Positions 20,901-28,478 of a DNA stretch of 64,000 nucleotides are shown one piece after another. The first letter of the stretch is position 1, and each line of letters begins with the position of its first letter. The notes under the pieces were generated by a model. The model did not search any database and had not been told where the DNA came from. It saw nothing but the letters and a program-made list of their open reading frames with translations. The position numbers were made by a program, and so were the translations under genes. Origin of the DNA: Polaromonas sp. (GTDB taxonomy: Bacteria > Pseudomonadota > Gammaproteobacteria > Burkholderiales > Burkholderiaceae_C); the NCBI RefSeq assembly GCF_016185115.1, contig NZ_JACPOF010000015.1:186001-250000 (forward strand), in the 5' to 3' direction.

Positions 20901-21104
20901 TTCGACCTCGCGCGAAACATTCGCGGTGATGTGCGGCTGGCAAGCCTGCCCATCGTCATGATCACGTCACGCATCGCGGAAAAACACCGCGAGCATGCGA
21001 GGGAACTGGGTGTCGATCATTACCTCGGCAAACCTTACTCTGAAGAAGAGTTGATGAGCCTGGTACGTCATTACTGCAACACGGCAGTACCTGCTTCGGC
21101 CTGA
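14946..21104 (+). CDS. chpA: Pil-Chp hybrid sensor kinase ChpA/PilL with multiple HPt-like segments
   Basis: 2052 residues. The clearest phosphotransfer (HPt) motifs are VFHTLKGSSRMVG (His736), LAHSLAGSSATVGF (His1072) and ALHTLKGSARLAG (His1296). An N-terminal segment LHQAVGALEMVGL (His72) looks like a further degenerate one, and QLSQMRGVLSVLGL near residue 500 has the shape without the histidine. Acidic, alanine/proline-rich linkers lie around 810-980. The CheA core follows: dimerisation helices (about 1425-1560), ATPase with EHLLRNCVAHGIE (about 1615-1627), DDGAGLDLKRI (about 1660) and GRGIGMDVV; then a CheW domain and a C-terminal receiver with phosphoacceptor Asp1977 in VLSDIEMPRMDGF. 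It phosphorylates PilG and PilH. No pilK or chpB methylation genes follow. Confidence 0.93.
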   Translation: MQSNAQNSTAADLDLAVNDLGPLAWVLEELRKSLDGSAKALKRFVRDAEATRGSDLAAIDASQLRIARQQLHQAVGALEMVGLAAPALVLRAMEAAVQKFVQQPEHCTQDAAARIERASFALTEYLEGVLADKPISPVSLFPQYREVQELIKADRIHPADLWTYEWRWIEPDTGAAVQPQLYGSASRSVLDQSVLQIMKGKAPQAAQTLADMSLSFAAAQTERQPRVFWKIAAAYFQALVHDLLPSDIHVRRAASRILLQYASLAKGDPAISERLAQDLLFFCSQAVAARASDAPVLSAVRAAYGLARFKPVDYEAVQFGRFDPALLAQARKRILSAKETWSSLSAGDAGKFKVVVDQFSLVTDSLVKLHPPSEPLAQALSRAVDVTAKSGQAPPIGLAMEVATSVLYLEAAFDDLDPNDPQLTVRTKHLAERLEGVRAGGEPQPLEPWMEELYRRVSDKQTMGSVVGELRISLGELEKSLDMFFRKPEDRTILREVPGQLSQMRGVLSVLGLEQAAQAVLRMRESVEKMMVGETDQQSARTAGDFEQLGNNLGALSFLIDMLNYQPALAKKLFVYDDIKGELRPLMGRTQKPDDAASVTTSSELLSEEVISLVQHADAGVSAEKLTFELDTLATHAALAGQPGLAKNAHDALVAVAGHNEQAAASALSTLAFSVAPPAVVAASQPEEVDFEEDDLRDIFLEEAREVAANGQQALAALARNPGDVGELTVLRRVFHTLKGSSRMVGLNEFGEAAWSVEQLFNSWLADQKPASEELMLLSTNALTAFSNWIEDIAGNRDGAWSAATFRISADAMRSEGRLVGLVLPGGAPEAPEARVSTEPAPAPSLPETPVLATEAPVSDIAAPAGDADIDFDDFFGTVEPAPPIAPAVVPEPVAEIQGIDFESLSALSAVPQATAAIGDGAPAVPVAEAVEVPELSFELNSPAEAASAAADMAVELSDADFDIEFQSLEVPAEAGNTAESAPSEVAVALPEFVLAEAGDAAALQAQAGASGAFAGNDEQVKVIGTLRIGIPLYNVYLNEADEWSRRLVTEMSEWALELDHPIGDSTVALAHSLAGSSATVGFEALSEIARLLEHVLQQSQTHHSHSSATQYADLFVGAAEDIRRLLHQFAAGFLKEPDAILMAQLRDLEFADPASVFPSGPVDLDSGFDESVKGDEMPAHVDGEREAPVPSRAEVTAPEDRPPVAAIPVPASVEPLLALVRDAPAQVKNFVSTPAEIFPDDDDDIDAVDAIDPELFPIFDEEAAELMPQLGAALRQWSARPDNAGARMEVLRALHTLKGSARLAGALRLGEMAHHIESEIEFLGSESAAEQDFEPLLARFDAMEHTLDALRKGDAAVVQAQEPVERKPVAVVAVAPPETTGRVEPVPATPGAEDHAPVVPSPAPVARTLVPAPQAMAMQPLRQAASASIRVRSQLLDRMVNQAGEVMITRSRLEVELSQLRGSLSDMSGNLNRLRQQLRDIEVQAESQMQSRMAQAKEDQAGFDPLEFDRFTRVQELTRMMAESVNDVATVQRTLQRTVEATEDDLIAQARQTRELQRDLLRTRMVEFEGISDRLYRVVRLASKETGKQVKLDLLGGTIEMDRGMLDRMTPAFEHLLRNCVAHGIESPEARVAAGKDAAGLITVNLRQEGNDVSVDFSDDGAGLDLKRIREKGISLGLVSADQVLSEQDAANLIFMPGFSTASQVTELSGRGIGMDVVRAEVNAVGGRIETSTVTGKGTHFKLVLPLTTAVTQVVMLRAGNLSVGVPANVVETVRRATAKELQQAYNSGTMDVAGESVPFFWSGALLQSSHNSNEAQAKTTPVVIFRSAAQRIALHVDEVLGNQEVVVKNLGPQLSRLPGLAGMSVLASGAVVLIYNPVALASVYGQVARALSSDKAEPHMLETASAGSAASSQVPALTQVTPQIPLILVVDDSITVRRVTQRLLQREGYRVAMAADGLQALERLQEERPAVVLSDIEMPRMDGFDLARNIRGDVRLASLPIVMITSRIAEKHREHARELGVDHYLGKPYSEEELMSLVRHYCNTAVPASA

Positions 21105-21172
21105 ATGTTTGATGCGGGTGTCCGCTTTGCGGCCCCGCTTTCAGCGTCAACTCGCTGCCGGGCCGTCATCGC

Positions 21173-22648
21173 TCACGATTTCTTGACCACGGCATAGCGC
21201 TGCAGCGTCAGTGCACGCGCTTCATCGTGCTGCACAACAGGCATGGGATAGTTCTGGCCCAGCTCTACGCCTGCGGACTTGAGTTCCAGCGGTTTTGCCA
21301 GCCATGGCGCATGCAGGGCGCTGCCCGGCAGACCGGCCAGCGCAGGCAAATACCTGCGGATGAACTTTCCCTCGGGGTCGAACTTCTCGCTCTGGCTCGT
21401 CGGGTTGAATATCCTGAAGTAGGGCTGCGCGTCGCATCCGCTGCTTGAAGCCCACTGCCAGCCGCCGTTGTTCGAAGCCAGGTCAAAGTCATTGAGCTTC
21501 TCTGCAAAATAACGTTCGCCCCAACGCCAGTCCAGCCCCAGATCCTTGGTCAGAAAGCTTGCGACCACCATGCGCAGGCGGTTGTGCATGTAGCCGGTCT
21601 GGTTGATCTGTGCCATGGCTGCGTCGACCAGCGGATAGCCGGTACGGCCTTCGCACCAGGCGTCAAACAGGGCTTGGGCCTCGGGGCCTTTTTCCCAATC
21701 TATCAGGTCATATTCAGGCTTGAAGGCTTCGGTAGCGGCATGCGGAAAATTGCTGAGGATTTGCGCATAAAAATCGCGCCAGATGAGTTCACTGAGCCAG
21801 ACGGCTGCACCTTCGTCGCCCATTTTCTGGCGCTCAAGCGCAGTGGAGGTGAGCCTGCGTATCGATACCGTGCCAAAGCGCAGGTGTATGCCCAGGTAGC
21901 TGGGCCCCTTGACCGCCGGGAAGTTGCGGGTCTCGCCATAGGCTGTCATGCGACCCAGAAAGTCCTCAAACAGCTGTATGCCGCCACTCATGCCGGTCGG
22001 GATTTTCAGGGCCTTGAGGTTTGTTTCCTCAAAGCCCAGTTTTCTCAGTGTTGGCACAGCACGTTGATGTTCAGCCGGCCGGGGCGCCAGCGCGCCGGCA
22101 TATTTCTCCACGGGGTAGGGCGAGAGATAAAACCCGTCGACCTTCTTGAGCCAGGCGTTCTTGTAGGGCGTGAAGACGCTGTAAGGCTTGGCCGCCAGGG
22201 TCAGCACTTCTGCATTTTCAAAAATCACATGATCCTTGAAGGTGTGGAATGCCCGGCCTTCCTGTTCAAGTTTTGCCTGTACAACAGCATCGCGCGCCCG
22301 CGCCTGCGGCTCGTAGTCGTGATTGGTAAATACCGCGTCAGCCGACAGCTGGGTGGCGAGCAGCGGAAGCGCATCGCTGGCGACAGCGTGGGTGACGATG
22401 AGCCCGCCGTGCTGGATGTGATGTTTGCCTGCAAGCCTGCGCAAACCCTCATCCAGCTCTACCAGTGACTCACGTATGAACTCGACCCTGCGGTCCGCGC
22501 GTGGCAGGCTGTCCAGGATGGCCGTGTCAAAAACAAAAACGCAGAACACCCGGCGGCAGGATTTGAGCGCCTGATAGAGGGCGGCATTGTCTTCCAGCCT
22601 CAGGTCGCGCCTGAACCACATCAGGCCGGTGTTGTACTTTTTCTGCAT
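21173..22648 (-). CDS. phrB: Deoxyribodipyrimidine photolyase (cryptochrome/photolyase family, class I)
   Basis: 491 residues from the ATG at 22648, which gives the normal start KKYNTGLMWFRRDLRLEDN. The N-terminal alpha/beta antenna domain precedes the FAD-binding helical domain with WLSELIWRDFYAQIL, TGYPLVDAAMAQINQTGYMH and WQWASSSGCDAQPYFRIFNP, all photolyase signatures. It repairs cyclobutane pyrimidine dimers with blue light. Longer starts upstream run into the yqgE promoter region and are not family-like. Divergent from yqgE, with 76 bases between starts. Confidence 0.95.
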   Translation of the reverse strand: MQKKYNTGLMWFRRDLRLEDNAALYQALKSCRRVFCVFVFDTAILDSLPRADRRVEFIRESLVELDEGLRRLAGKHHIQHGGLIVTHAVASDALPLLATQLSADAVFTNHDYEPQARARDAVVQAKLEQEGRAFHTFKDHVIFENAEVLTLAAKPYSVFTPYKNAWLKKVDGFYLSPYPVEKYAGALAPRPAEHQRAVPTLRKLGFEETNLKALKIPTGMSGGIQLFEDFLGRMTAYGETRNFPAVKGPSYLGIHLRFGTVSIRRLTSTALERQKMGDEGAAVWLSELIWRDFYAQILSNFPHAATEAFKPEYDLIDWEKGPEAQALFDAWCEGRTGYPLVDAAMAQINQTGYMHNRLRMVVASFLTKDLGLDWRWGERYFAEKLNDFDLASNNGGWQWASSSGCDAQPYFRIFNPTSQSEKFDPEGKFIRRYLPALAGLPGSALHAPWLAKPLELKSAGVELGQNYPMPVVQHDEARALTLQRYAVVKKS

Positions 22649-22724
22649 GAAACATATCTTACAGAGGCAACCTGGGCCGCGTGACTGCATCCACGCCACC
22701 GCCTGCTGGGCGTAAAATGCGGTC

Positions 22725-23312
22725 ATGCCACTCGACTCATCGCCGATCAACCTGACGCATCACTTCCTGATCGCCATGCCGGGTTTGAACGACGAGACCT
22801 TCGCCAAAAGCGTGGTTTACATGTGTGAGCACTCCGAGCGTGGCGCCCTCGGCCTCGTGATCAACAAGCCCAGCGACATCAGCCTCAAAAATCTTTTTGA
22901 CAAGGTTGAGCTTCCCCTGCACCGGCAGGACCTCACGCTGGCCCCCGTCTTTCAGGGCGGCCCGGTGCAGACCGAGCGCGGTTTTGTGCTGCACGAATCC
23001 ATGATGCCTGGCAATGAGTCTGTCTACGCATCGACCATGACCATCCCCGGTGGGCTTGAAATGACCACCTCCAAGGATGTCCTTGAGGCGCTGTCCACCG
23101 GCAATGGCCCCCGGCGCATTTTTGTGTCGCTGGGGTATTCCTCCTGGGGCGAGGGCCAGCTTGAATCCGAGCTGTCCGACAACAGCTGGCTCACCGTGGC
23201 GGCCGACCCTGCCGTGATCTTCGACACCCCGGTTGAAGAGCGCTACGACAAGGCCCTGCTGCTGCTGGGCCTGCAAAGCTGGATGCTGTCTCCCGAGGCC
23301 GGCCACGCATGA
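22725..23312 (+). CDS. YqgE/AlgH family protein (DUF179)
   Basis: A 195-residue protein. NLTHHFLIAMPGLNDETFAK, YMCEHSERGALGLVINKP and GGPVQTERGFVLH are the conserved blocks of the UPF0301/DUF179 family. Its biochemical role is unknown; in many proteobacteria it precedes the RuvX resolvase gene, as here. It starts a run of closely packed plus-strand genes leading into the pyrimidine genes. Confidence 0.92.
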   Translation: MPLDSSPINLTHHFLIAMPGLNDETFAKSVVYMCEHSERGALGLVINKPSDISLKNLFDKVELPLHRQDLTLAPVFQGGPVQTERGFVLHESMMPGNESVYASTMTIPGGLEMTTSKDVLEALSTGNGPRRIFVSLGYSSWGEGQLESELSDNSWLTVAADPAVIFDTPVEERYDKALLLLGLQSWMLSPEAGHA

Positions 23313-23367
23313 AGCCGCCGGGCCGCCCCGGGGCGAATACCGCAGCACGGAGTGCAAAGGCCGTCCA

Positions 23368-23784
23368 ATGAGCCTCACGGCCATGCCTTCCCCGGCCGCC
23401 GGCCTGCAAACTTTTCTGGCTTTTGATTTCGGCTTGAAACGTACCGGTGTCGCTTCCGGCAATGTCCTGACCCGCACCGCCACACCCCAGCTGACCATTT
23501 CGGCAGAGGGCGATGCCCGCTTCCCTGTCATCGCTGCAAGGATCAAGGAGTGGCAGCCTGACGCGCTGGTGGTTGGCGTTCCCTTTCATCCCGACGGTGC
23601 GAGCCACGAAAACACGGAGCGCGCACGAAAATTTGCGCGCCAGTTGCGCGGGCGTTTTGGTCTTCAGGTGTTTGAGGTTGACGAGCGCTACAGCACGACA
23701 GAGGCGCTTTCTGCAGGTGCCCGCGACGCAGATGCCGCATCAGCCTGCATAATTCTGGAGCAGTTTTTAAGGAGTCTTCCATGA
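23368..23784 (+). CDS. ruvX: Putative pre-16S rRNA nuclease / Holliday junction resolvase RuvX (YqgF)
   Basis: 138 residues from the ATG at 23368. RNase H-like fold with FLAFDFGLKRTGVASGN (first catalytic Asp), LVVGVPFHPDGASHENTERA and VDERYSTTEA (second acidic site). An aspartate late in the protein (ARDADAASACIILEQF) matches the final DxxAA motif. YqgF matures the 16S rRNA 5' end and was first proposed as a resolvase. Its stop overlaps the pyrR start. Confidence 0.93.
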   Translation: MSLTAMPSPAAGLQTFLAFDFGLKRTGVASGNVLTRTATPQLTISAEGDARFPVIAARIKEWQPDALVVGVPFHPDGASHENTERARKFARQLRGRFGLQVFEVDERYSTTEALSAGARDADAASACIILEQFLRSLP

Positions 23785-24293
23785 GTAGCCTGACGCTGGA
23801 CGCAGAAGCGCTGTACCGCGACCTGCATCGCAACATGCAGCAACTGATGGCCACCTATGACGAGCTGCCCCTGCTGGTCGGTGTCGCATCGGGCGGTGCC
23901 TGGCTGGCCCGGCGCCTGCAAAGCGATCTCAGCCTGCCCGGTGAGCCCGGCATTCTGTCGTCATCCATGCACAGGGATGATTTTTCAAGCCGTGGCCTGG
24001 CATCCAGCGCACAAACCATGCTGCCCTTTGACGTCAACGGCGCGCATCTGGTGGTCGTGGATGACGTGCTTTACACGGGCCGCACCATACGCGCAGTGCT
24101 CAATGAGCTTTTTGATTACGGGCGCCCCGCGAGTGTCAAGCTGGTGGTGCTGGTTGACCGTGGCGGGCGCGAACTGCCGGTGCAGCCTGATCTGGCCATC
24201 GCGCGTGTGGCCCTGCCCGCGTCGCAAAGCCTGGAGCTCGAGCGCCTCGACAATGGGCAGTTCAGTTTCAAGGTCCAGGACAGGGACGCGTGA
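23781..24293 (+). CDS. pyrR: PyrR-like uracil phosphoribosyltransferase / pyrimidine regulator
   Basis: A 170-residue phosphoribosyltransferase. The PRPP-binding motif VVVDDVLYTGRTIRAVL is exact, and LVDRGGRELPVQPDLA is typical of PyrR. It overlaps ruvX by 4 bases and lies just upstream of pyrB. In Gram-positive bacteria PyrR attenuates pyr mRNA; in proteobacteria a regulatory role is less certain, and I see no clear antiterminator hairpin before pyrB. Confidence 0.9.
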   Translation: MSSLTLDAEALYRDLHRNMQQLMATYDELPLLVGVASGGAWLARRLQSDLSLPGEPGILSSSMHRDDFSSRGLASSAQTMLPFDVNGAHLVVVDDVLYTGRTIRAVLNELFDYGRPASVKLVVLVDRGGRELPVQPDLAIARVALPASQSLELERLDNGQFSFKVQDRDA

Positions 24294-24365
24294 GCCCGCA
24301 TGACCAGAAAATCACATGAAAACCGGCAGATGAACAAGCCAGAACATGCCCGAGGAGCTTAAAAC

Positions 24366-25328
24366 GTGTTGTACCGACGAAACCCGCAACTCAACAAGAA
24401 CGGTGAACTCATTCACCTCCTCTCCATTGAAGGCTTGCCCAAAGCCATCCTCACGCAGATTCTCGACACAGCCGCCAATTTCGTCAGCATCAGCGACCGC
24501 GAGGTCAAAAAAGTCCCGCTTCTGCGCGGCAAGACCGTGTTCAACCTTTTCTTTGAAAACTCCACCCGCACCCGTACTACTTTCGATATCGCCGCCACCC
24601 GGTTGTCGGCAGACGTGATCAACCTCGACATTGCACGCTCCTCTGCTTCCAAGGGCGAATCGCTGCTCGACACCATTGCCAACCTCAGCGCCATGGCCGC
24701 CGACCTGTTTGTGGTGCGCCACAGCGAGTCCGGCGCGCCTTACCTGATTGCCCAGCACGTCGCGCCGCATGTGCATGTCATCAATGCAGGCGATGGCCGC
24801 CATGCGCACCCCACGCAGGGGCTGCTCGACATGTACACCATCCGCCATTACAAAAAGGACTTCAGCAACCTGACGGTCGCCATCGTGGGCGATGTTCTGC
24901 ATTCGCGCGTTGCACGCTCGGACATCCACGCACTCACCACGCTGGGCTGCCCCGAGGTGCGTGTTGTGGGCCCCAGGACCCTCGTGCCTGCAGACATGGC
25001 GCAAATGGGTGTACGTGTCTGCAACATGCTTGAAGAAGGCATCAAGGGGGCTGACGTCATCATCATGCTGCGCCTGCAAAATGAGCGCATGTCGGGCGCC
25101 CTGTTGCCCAGCAGCCAGGAATTTTTCAAGAGCTTTGGGCTGACGACTGAAAAGCTCAAGCTCGCCAAACCGGATGCCATCGTCATGCACCCTGGCCCTA
25201 TCAATCGGGGTGTGGAAATCGACTCGGCTGTGGTCGACGGCGCACAGAGTGTGATCCTGCCGCAGGTCACCTTTGGTATCGCGGTACGAATGGCGGTAAT
25301 GGGAATAGTGGCGGGGAACGAGGCATGA
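24366..25328 (+). CDS. pyrB: Aspartate carbamoyltransferase catalytic chain
   Basis: A 320-residue enzyme for the committed step of pyrimidine synthesis. GTG start at 24366, with GAGG near 24354 upstream. Carbamoyl-phosphate motif [12 protein letters not shown], aspartate-loop [16 protein letters not shown] and C-terminal [13 protein letters not shown] are complete. No pyrI regulatory-chain gene is adjacent; instead pyrB is followed by the inactive dihydroorotase homologue pyrC', the class A ATCase arrangement described in Pseudomonas. Confidence 0.96.
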   Translation: MLYRRNPQLNKNGELIHLLSIEGLPKAILTQILDTAANFVSISDREVKKVPLLRGKTVFNLFFENSTRTRTTFDIAATRLSADVINLDIARSSASKGESLLDTIANLSAMAADLFVVRHSESGAPYLIAQHVAPHVHVINAGDGRHAHPTQGLLDMYTIRHYKKDFSNLTVAIVGDVLHSRVARSDIHALTTLGCPEVRVVGPRTLVPADMAQMGVRVCNMLEEGIKGADVIIMLRLQNERMSGALLPSSQEFFKSFGLTTEKLKLAKPDAIVMHPGPINRGVEIDSAVVDGAQSVILPQVTFGIAVRMAVMGIVAGNEA

Positions 25329-25331
25329 ATG

Positions 25332-25430
25332 TGGCCCCCACGCTTTTCACTTCGTGTAATGCGCTGCCCCCCGAGGGGGCCGCTGCGCCTGCGGCCCGGC
25401 GAAGCCGGTTCCGCGGCCCTGGCTTGCCTG
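25332..25430 (+). repeat. Dispersed GC-rich post-stop repeat, copy B
   Basis: Starts 3 bases after the pyrB stop. It reads CCCCCACGCTTTTCACTTCG, then TGTAATGCGCTGCCCCCCGA, then GGGGGCCGCTGCGCCTGCGG and CCCGGCGAAGCCGGTTCCGC. The first half matches copy C at 57298-57369 on the other strand over about 46 bases with two differences; the second half matches copies A and D. GCCCCC-CGA-GGGGGC and CCGGC-GAA-GCCGG are hairpins. Confidence 0.75.
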
Positions 25431-25491
25431 AATATTCTTCGCTTGTAATTGAGTCGCCGGATCTGCTTTTATTCTGCGGTGGAATAACACA

Positions 25492-26802
25492 ATGAAAATA
25501 CTTATCAAAAATGGGCGAATCATTGATCCCGCGTCCAGCTTCGATGCGGTGGGTGATGTGGCCATAGCAGGCGGCCGCATCGTGTCGCTGAAGAGCGCGC
25601 CCGCAGATTTTGCTCCCAACAAGGTGATTGAGGCCGCCGGCTGCATCGTCATGCCGGGCCTGATTGACCTGTCCGCACGTCTGCGCGAACCGGGCCATGA
25701 GCATGAAGGCATGCTTGAAAGTGAACTGGCGGCCGCTGTGGCTGGTGGGGTGACCAGCATGGTGTGCCCGCCCGATACCGACCCTGTGCTTGACGAACCC
25801 GGGCTGGTCGAGATGCTCAAGTTCCGCGCAGAAAAACTGCACCAGTCGCGCGTGTTTCCGCTGGGCGCCCTGACCCGCGGGCTCAAGGGCGAGACCCTGA
25901 CCGAGATGATCGAGCTGACCGAGGCCGGTTGTGTCGGTTTCAGCCAGGCAGAAATTCCGCTAGGCAACACGCAGGTGCTGATGCGTGCGCTTCAATATGC
26001 ATCGAGCTTTGGCTACACGGTCTGGCTCAGGCCGCAGGAGATTCACCTCGGCAAGGGTGTTGCGGCCAGTGGTCCGCTGGCAACCCGGCTGGGCCTGAGC
26101 GGGGTGCCCGTTGCTGCGGAAACGATTGCGCTGCACACCATCATCGAACTGGTGCGCTCCACTGGCGCACGTGTGCATTTCTGCCGCATCAGCAGCGCGG
26201 CCGGCCTGGCGCTGGTGGCCGCAGCCAAGGCGCAGGGCCTGCCGGTGACCTGTGATGTCAGCATCAACAGCCTGCACCTGACGGATGTTGATATCGGTTA
26301 CTTCGACAGCCGCGCGCGGCTTGACCCACCGCTGCGCCAGCAGCGCGACCGAGACGCCCTGCGCCACGGCCTTGCTGACGGAACCGTCGATGCGCTCGTG
26401 TCTGACCACACTCCCGTGGATGAAGACGCCAAGACACTGCCCTTCGCCGAAGCCGAACCGGGCGCGACCGGTCTTGAACTCCTTTTGTCGCTGGCCTGCA
26501 AATGGTCAGGTGACAGTGGCGGGGCGGCAACCCTGACGCGTGCGCTCGCCGTGCTGACCAGTGAGCCGGCACGTGTGCTTGGCGAGTCCCTCGGGTCGCT
26601 GCAGGCCAGCGCCGGCCGCCTGGTTGAGGGTGGTGTTGCCGATGTCTGCGTGTTTGACCCCGCTGCAATGTGGACGGTCGAGCCCGCCGCACTGCGAAGC
26701 CAGGGCAAACACACGCCGTTCTCGGGTTACCAGTTGCCAGGCAGGGTTCGATACACCATAGTCGGCGGTCATCTGGCCTACCAGATGAAACCCGAGGCCT
26801 GA
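25492..26802 (+). CDS. pyrX: Dihydroorotase-like protein PyrC' (PyrX), predicted inactive, ATCase partner
   Basis: A 436-residue amidohydrolase-fold protein in the class I dihydroorotase family. Where active enzymes carry the zinc ligands HxH in DxHxHxREPG, this protein reads GLIDLSARLREPGHEHE, so both histidines are replaced (Ser and Arg). The later VSDHTPVDEDAK and the C-terminal DVCVFDPAAMW remain. This matches PyrC' of Pseudomonas, a non-catalytic subunit that forms a dodecamer with PyrB. A functional dihydroorotase must then be encoded elsewhere in the genome. It lies 163 bases after pyrB, across repeat copy B. Confidence 0.88.
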   Translation: MKILIKNGRIIDPASSFDAVGDVAIAGGRIVSLKSAPADFAPNKVIEAAGCIVMPGLIDLSARLREPGHEHEGMLESELAAAVAGGVTSMVCPPDTDPVLDEPGLVEMLKFRAEKLHQSRVFPLGALTRGLKGETLTEMIELTEAGCVGFSQAEIPLGNTQVLMRALQYASSFGYTVWLRPQEIHLGKGVAASGPLATRLGLSGVPVAAETIALHTIIELVRSTGARVHFCRISSAAGLALVAAAKAQGLPVTCDVSINSLHLTDVDIGYFDSRARLDPPLRQQRDRDALRHGLADGTVDALVSDHTPVDEDAKTLPFAEAEPGATGLELLLSLACKWSGDSGGAATLTRALAVLTSEPARVLGESLGSLQASAGRLVEGGVADVCVFDPAAMWTVEPAALRSQGKHTPFSGYQLPGRVRYTIVGGHLAYQMKPEA

Positions 26803-26804
26803 GC

Positions 26805-27542
26805 TTGAGCAGTTTCAAGGCCGGCATCAGGCTGGCTCGTGCCCTGCTGCATGTCCTGGTGGGTTTTTTCACCATCCTGCTGGTGTTTCCGCGCATTGGG
26901 CAGGAGCAGCGCGAGCAGCGCATTCAGGTCTGGTCCGCAAGCATGCTGGCCTGCATCGGCATTGAGCTGCGGGTGACGGGCAATGTCATTGTTCCCGGCC
27001 CGCTGCTCCTGGTGGCCAACCATATCTCCTGGCTGGACATCACCTCGCTGCATGCCGCGCGCTTTTGCCGTTTTGTCTCCAAGGCCGACATCAAGCAGTG
27101 GCCGCTCATAGGGCGTCTGGCCACAGGTGTGGGCACGCTTTTTATCGAACGTGAATCCCGGCGCGACGCCATGCGTGTGGTGCACCACATGACAGACAGC
27201 CTGCGCCAGGGCAACGTGATTGGCGTCTTTCCTGAAGGCACGACCAGCGACGGCACAAGCCTGCTGCCCTTCCACGCCAACCTGTTGCAGGCGGCCATCG
27301 TTGCCGGTGTGCCTGTGCAGCCTGTCGCCATCTCGTTTGTTGACAGCTCGACGGGGCAGCGCAGCGCCGCCCCCTGTTATGTTGATGACGACACGCTTCT
27401 GGGCTCAATCTGGCGCACCCTGAGCGCCTCCGGCATTGTTGTGGTGATCACCTTTGGCGCGCCGCAACTAGCTGAAGGCAAGGACCGGCGTGAGTGGGCG
27501 CATGCCTTGCGCGAAGACGTCGCTGCCCTGCGCCAGGCCTGA
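26805..27542 (+). CDS. 1-acyl-sn-glycerol-3-phosphate acyltransferase (PlsC family)
   Basis: 245 residues from a TTG at 26805, two bases after the pyrC' stop, with CCCGAGG upstream. An N-terminal hydrophobic helix (ARALLHVLVGFFTILLVF) is followed by the acyltransferase motifs: VANHISWLD (NHx4D), FIERESRRDA, and VFPEGTTSDGTSL. It transfers an acyl chain to lysophosphatidate or a related acceptor in the inner membrane. Probably translated together with pyrC'. Confidence 0.9.
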   Translation: MSSFKAGIRLARALLHVLVGFFTILLVFPRIGQEQREQRIQVWSASMLACIGIELRVTGNVIVPGPLLLVANHISWLDITSLHAARFCRFVSKADIKQWPLIGRLATGVGTLFIERESRRDAMRVVHHMTDSLRQGNVIGVFPEGTTSDGTSLLPFHANLLQAAIVAGVPVQPVAISFVDSSTGQRSAAPCYVDDDTLLGSIWRTLSASGIVVVITFGAPQLAEGKDRREWAHALREDVAALRQA

Positions 27543-27557
27543 TCGCCCCTGACCCGT

Positions 27558-27956
27558 TCAGGGTTTGGCCTTGATATAGCGCCACTCCTGCGTCCGGCCA
27601 CCAAAACCGTAGGCTTCCGCCCGCACATCGTGAATATGGATGTAGCTTTCATCGTGCACATTGCCCAGCAGCTTTTCAAAAGCCTGGAATGATTCTGCAA
27701 TGTACTGCGCCTTCTCGTCTTTGGTATTGGTGCCGTCCACCACCTTGATGTCGAAATAAAAGCTGTTTTTGCCTTGCACCGCCAGTGAGCTGCCGCCGAC
27801 TGTCCAGTGCTCGGGCGCGATGTAGTCGATGGCGATGGATGTCAGCTCGCGCTTCTTGTGCAGGATGCGCGTGGTGAGTTCCAGCAGCATTTCAGATATT
27901 TGCGTGCTGAGTTGTGCACTGGCAGGCTGGCTGACCTTGACGTTGAGTATGGGCAT
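27558..27956 (-). CDS. Tautomerase-superfamily protein (4-oxalocrotonate tautomerase-like)
   Basis: A 132-residue protein beginning MPILNVKVSQPASAQL. After removal of the initiator Met, Pro would be the N-terminal catalytic base characteristic of the tautomerase superfamily. The length is about twice that of 4-OT and similar to cis-CaaD/MSAD-like members. The C-terminal half (ESYIHIHDVRAEAYGFGGRT) ends with the usual small-residue motif. The substrate is unknown. Downstream of marR on the same strand; the 14-base motif at 27981-27994 suggests MarR control. Confidence 0.82.
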   Translation of the reverse strand: MPILNVKVSQPASAQLSTQISEMLLELTTRILHKKRELTSIAIDYIAPEHWTVGGSSLAVQGKNSFYFDIKVVDGTNTKDEKAQYIAESFQAFEKLLGNVHDESYIHIHDVRAEAYGFGGRTQEWRYIKAKP

Positions 27957-27980
27957 TTTGGTAACTCCTTGAATATATGG

Positions 27981-27994
27981 TTAGCTATGCAACT
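27981..27994 (-). promoter_or_regulatory. Putative MarR operator before the tautomerase gene
   Basis: TTAGCTATGCAACT lies 24 bases before the tautomerase ATG and is identical to 28479-28492 before marR, 23 bases from that ATG, in the same orientation. It is an imperfect palindrome (TAG...CTA), fitting a dimeric winged-helix repressor. Confidence 0.55.
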
Positions 27995-28038
27995 ATGTGG
28001 ATAAAAAAAGGGTGAATGGAAATTTGGCGCTGTCATGT

Positions 28039-28455
28039 TTATTTCAGCGCGGCGGACACGCTGCGAACATGGGCTACGGTTTCATCAAAATTGTCCTTTC
28101 CTATGGTTTGTTGAATGCGGCGCGTGACCTCACCGCTGGCCTTGTTGATGGCGGCGTGCATGGCTTCAGCATCTGCAGTCGGGTAGACAGCCCAGTGCCG
28201 GCCATCCGATTCGATGCTTCTGCGCTCCACCAGCTTCAGGGTCTGAAGGCCGTCCAGCAGGCGCGTGGCCGTGGGCCGGGAAATCGTCAGTTCGTCGGCA
28301 ATCTGGTGCTGCGGCAGGCCGGGCTTTTTGAGTACCAGGCGCAGCATGAACCCCTGGGACGGTGTCACGCCGAAGGGCTTGAAGGCAATGGTCCATTCCT
28401 TGTCAACCAGCCGGGCCAGGGCGGTGGTATTGAAATACAGGCAGTGTTCAAACAT
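28039..28455 (-). CDS. MarR family transcriptional regulator
   Basis: A 138-residue winged-helix protein. Helix-turn-helix LPQHQIADELTISRPTATRLL and wing KLVERRSIESDGRHWAVYPT with the DxRxxxL-like turn place it in the MarR family. No cysteine is positioned as in OhrR. It reads toward the tautomerase gene 82 bases downstream, and both have the same operator-like sequence, so it is likely an autorepressor and local regulator responding to a small phenolic or electrophilic ligand (inference). Confidence 0.9.
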   Translation of the reverse strand: MFEHCLYFNTTALARLVDKEWTIAFKPFGVTPSQGFMLRLVLKKPGLPQHQIADELTISRPTATRLLDGLQTLKLVERRSIESDGRHWAVYPTADAEAMHAAINKASGEVTRRIQQTIGKDNFDETVAHVRSVSAALK

Positions 28456-28478
28456 GCAGCAAGTCTAGCAAATATTAA

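Noticed and set aside
24294..24365. PyrR-dependent attenuator before pyrB
   Set aside because: The 72-base spacer shows no clear anti-terminator/terminator pair or T-run.
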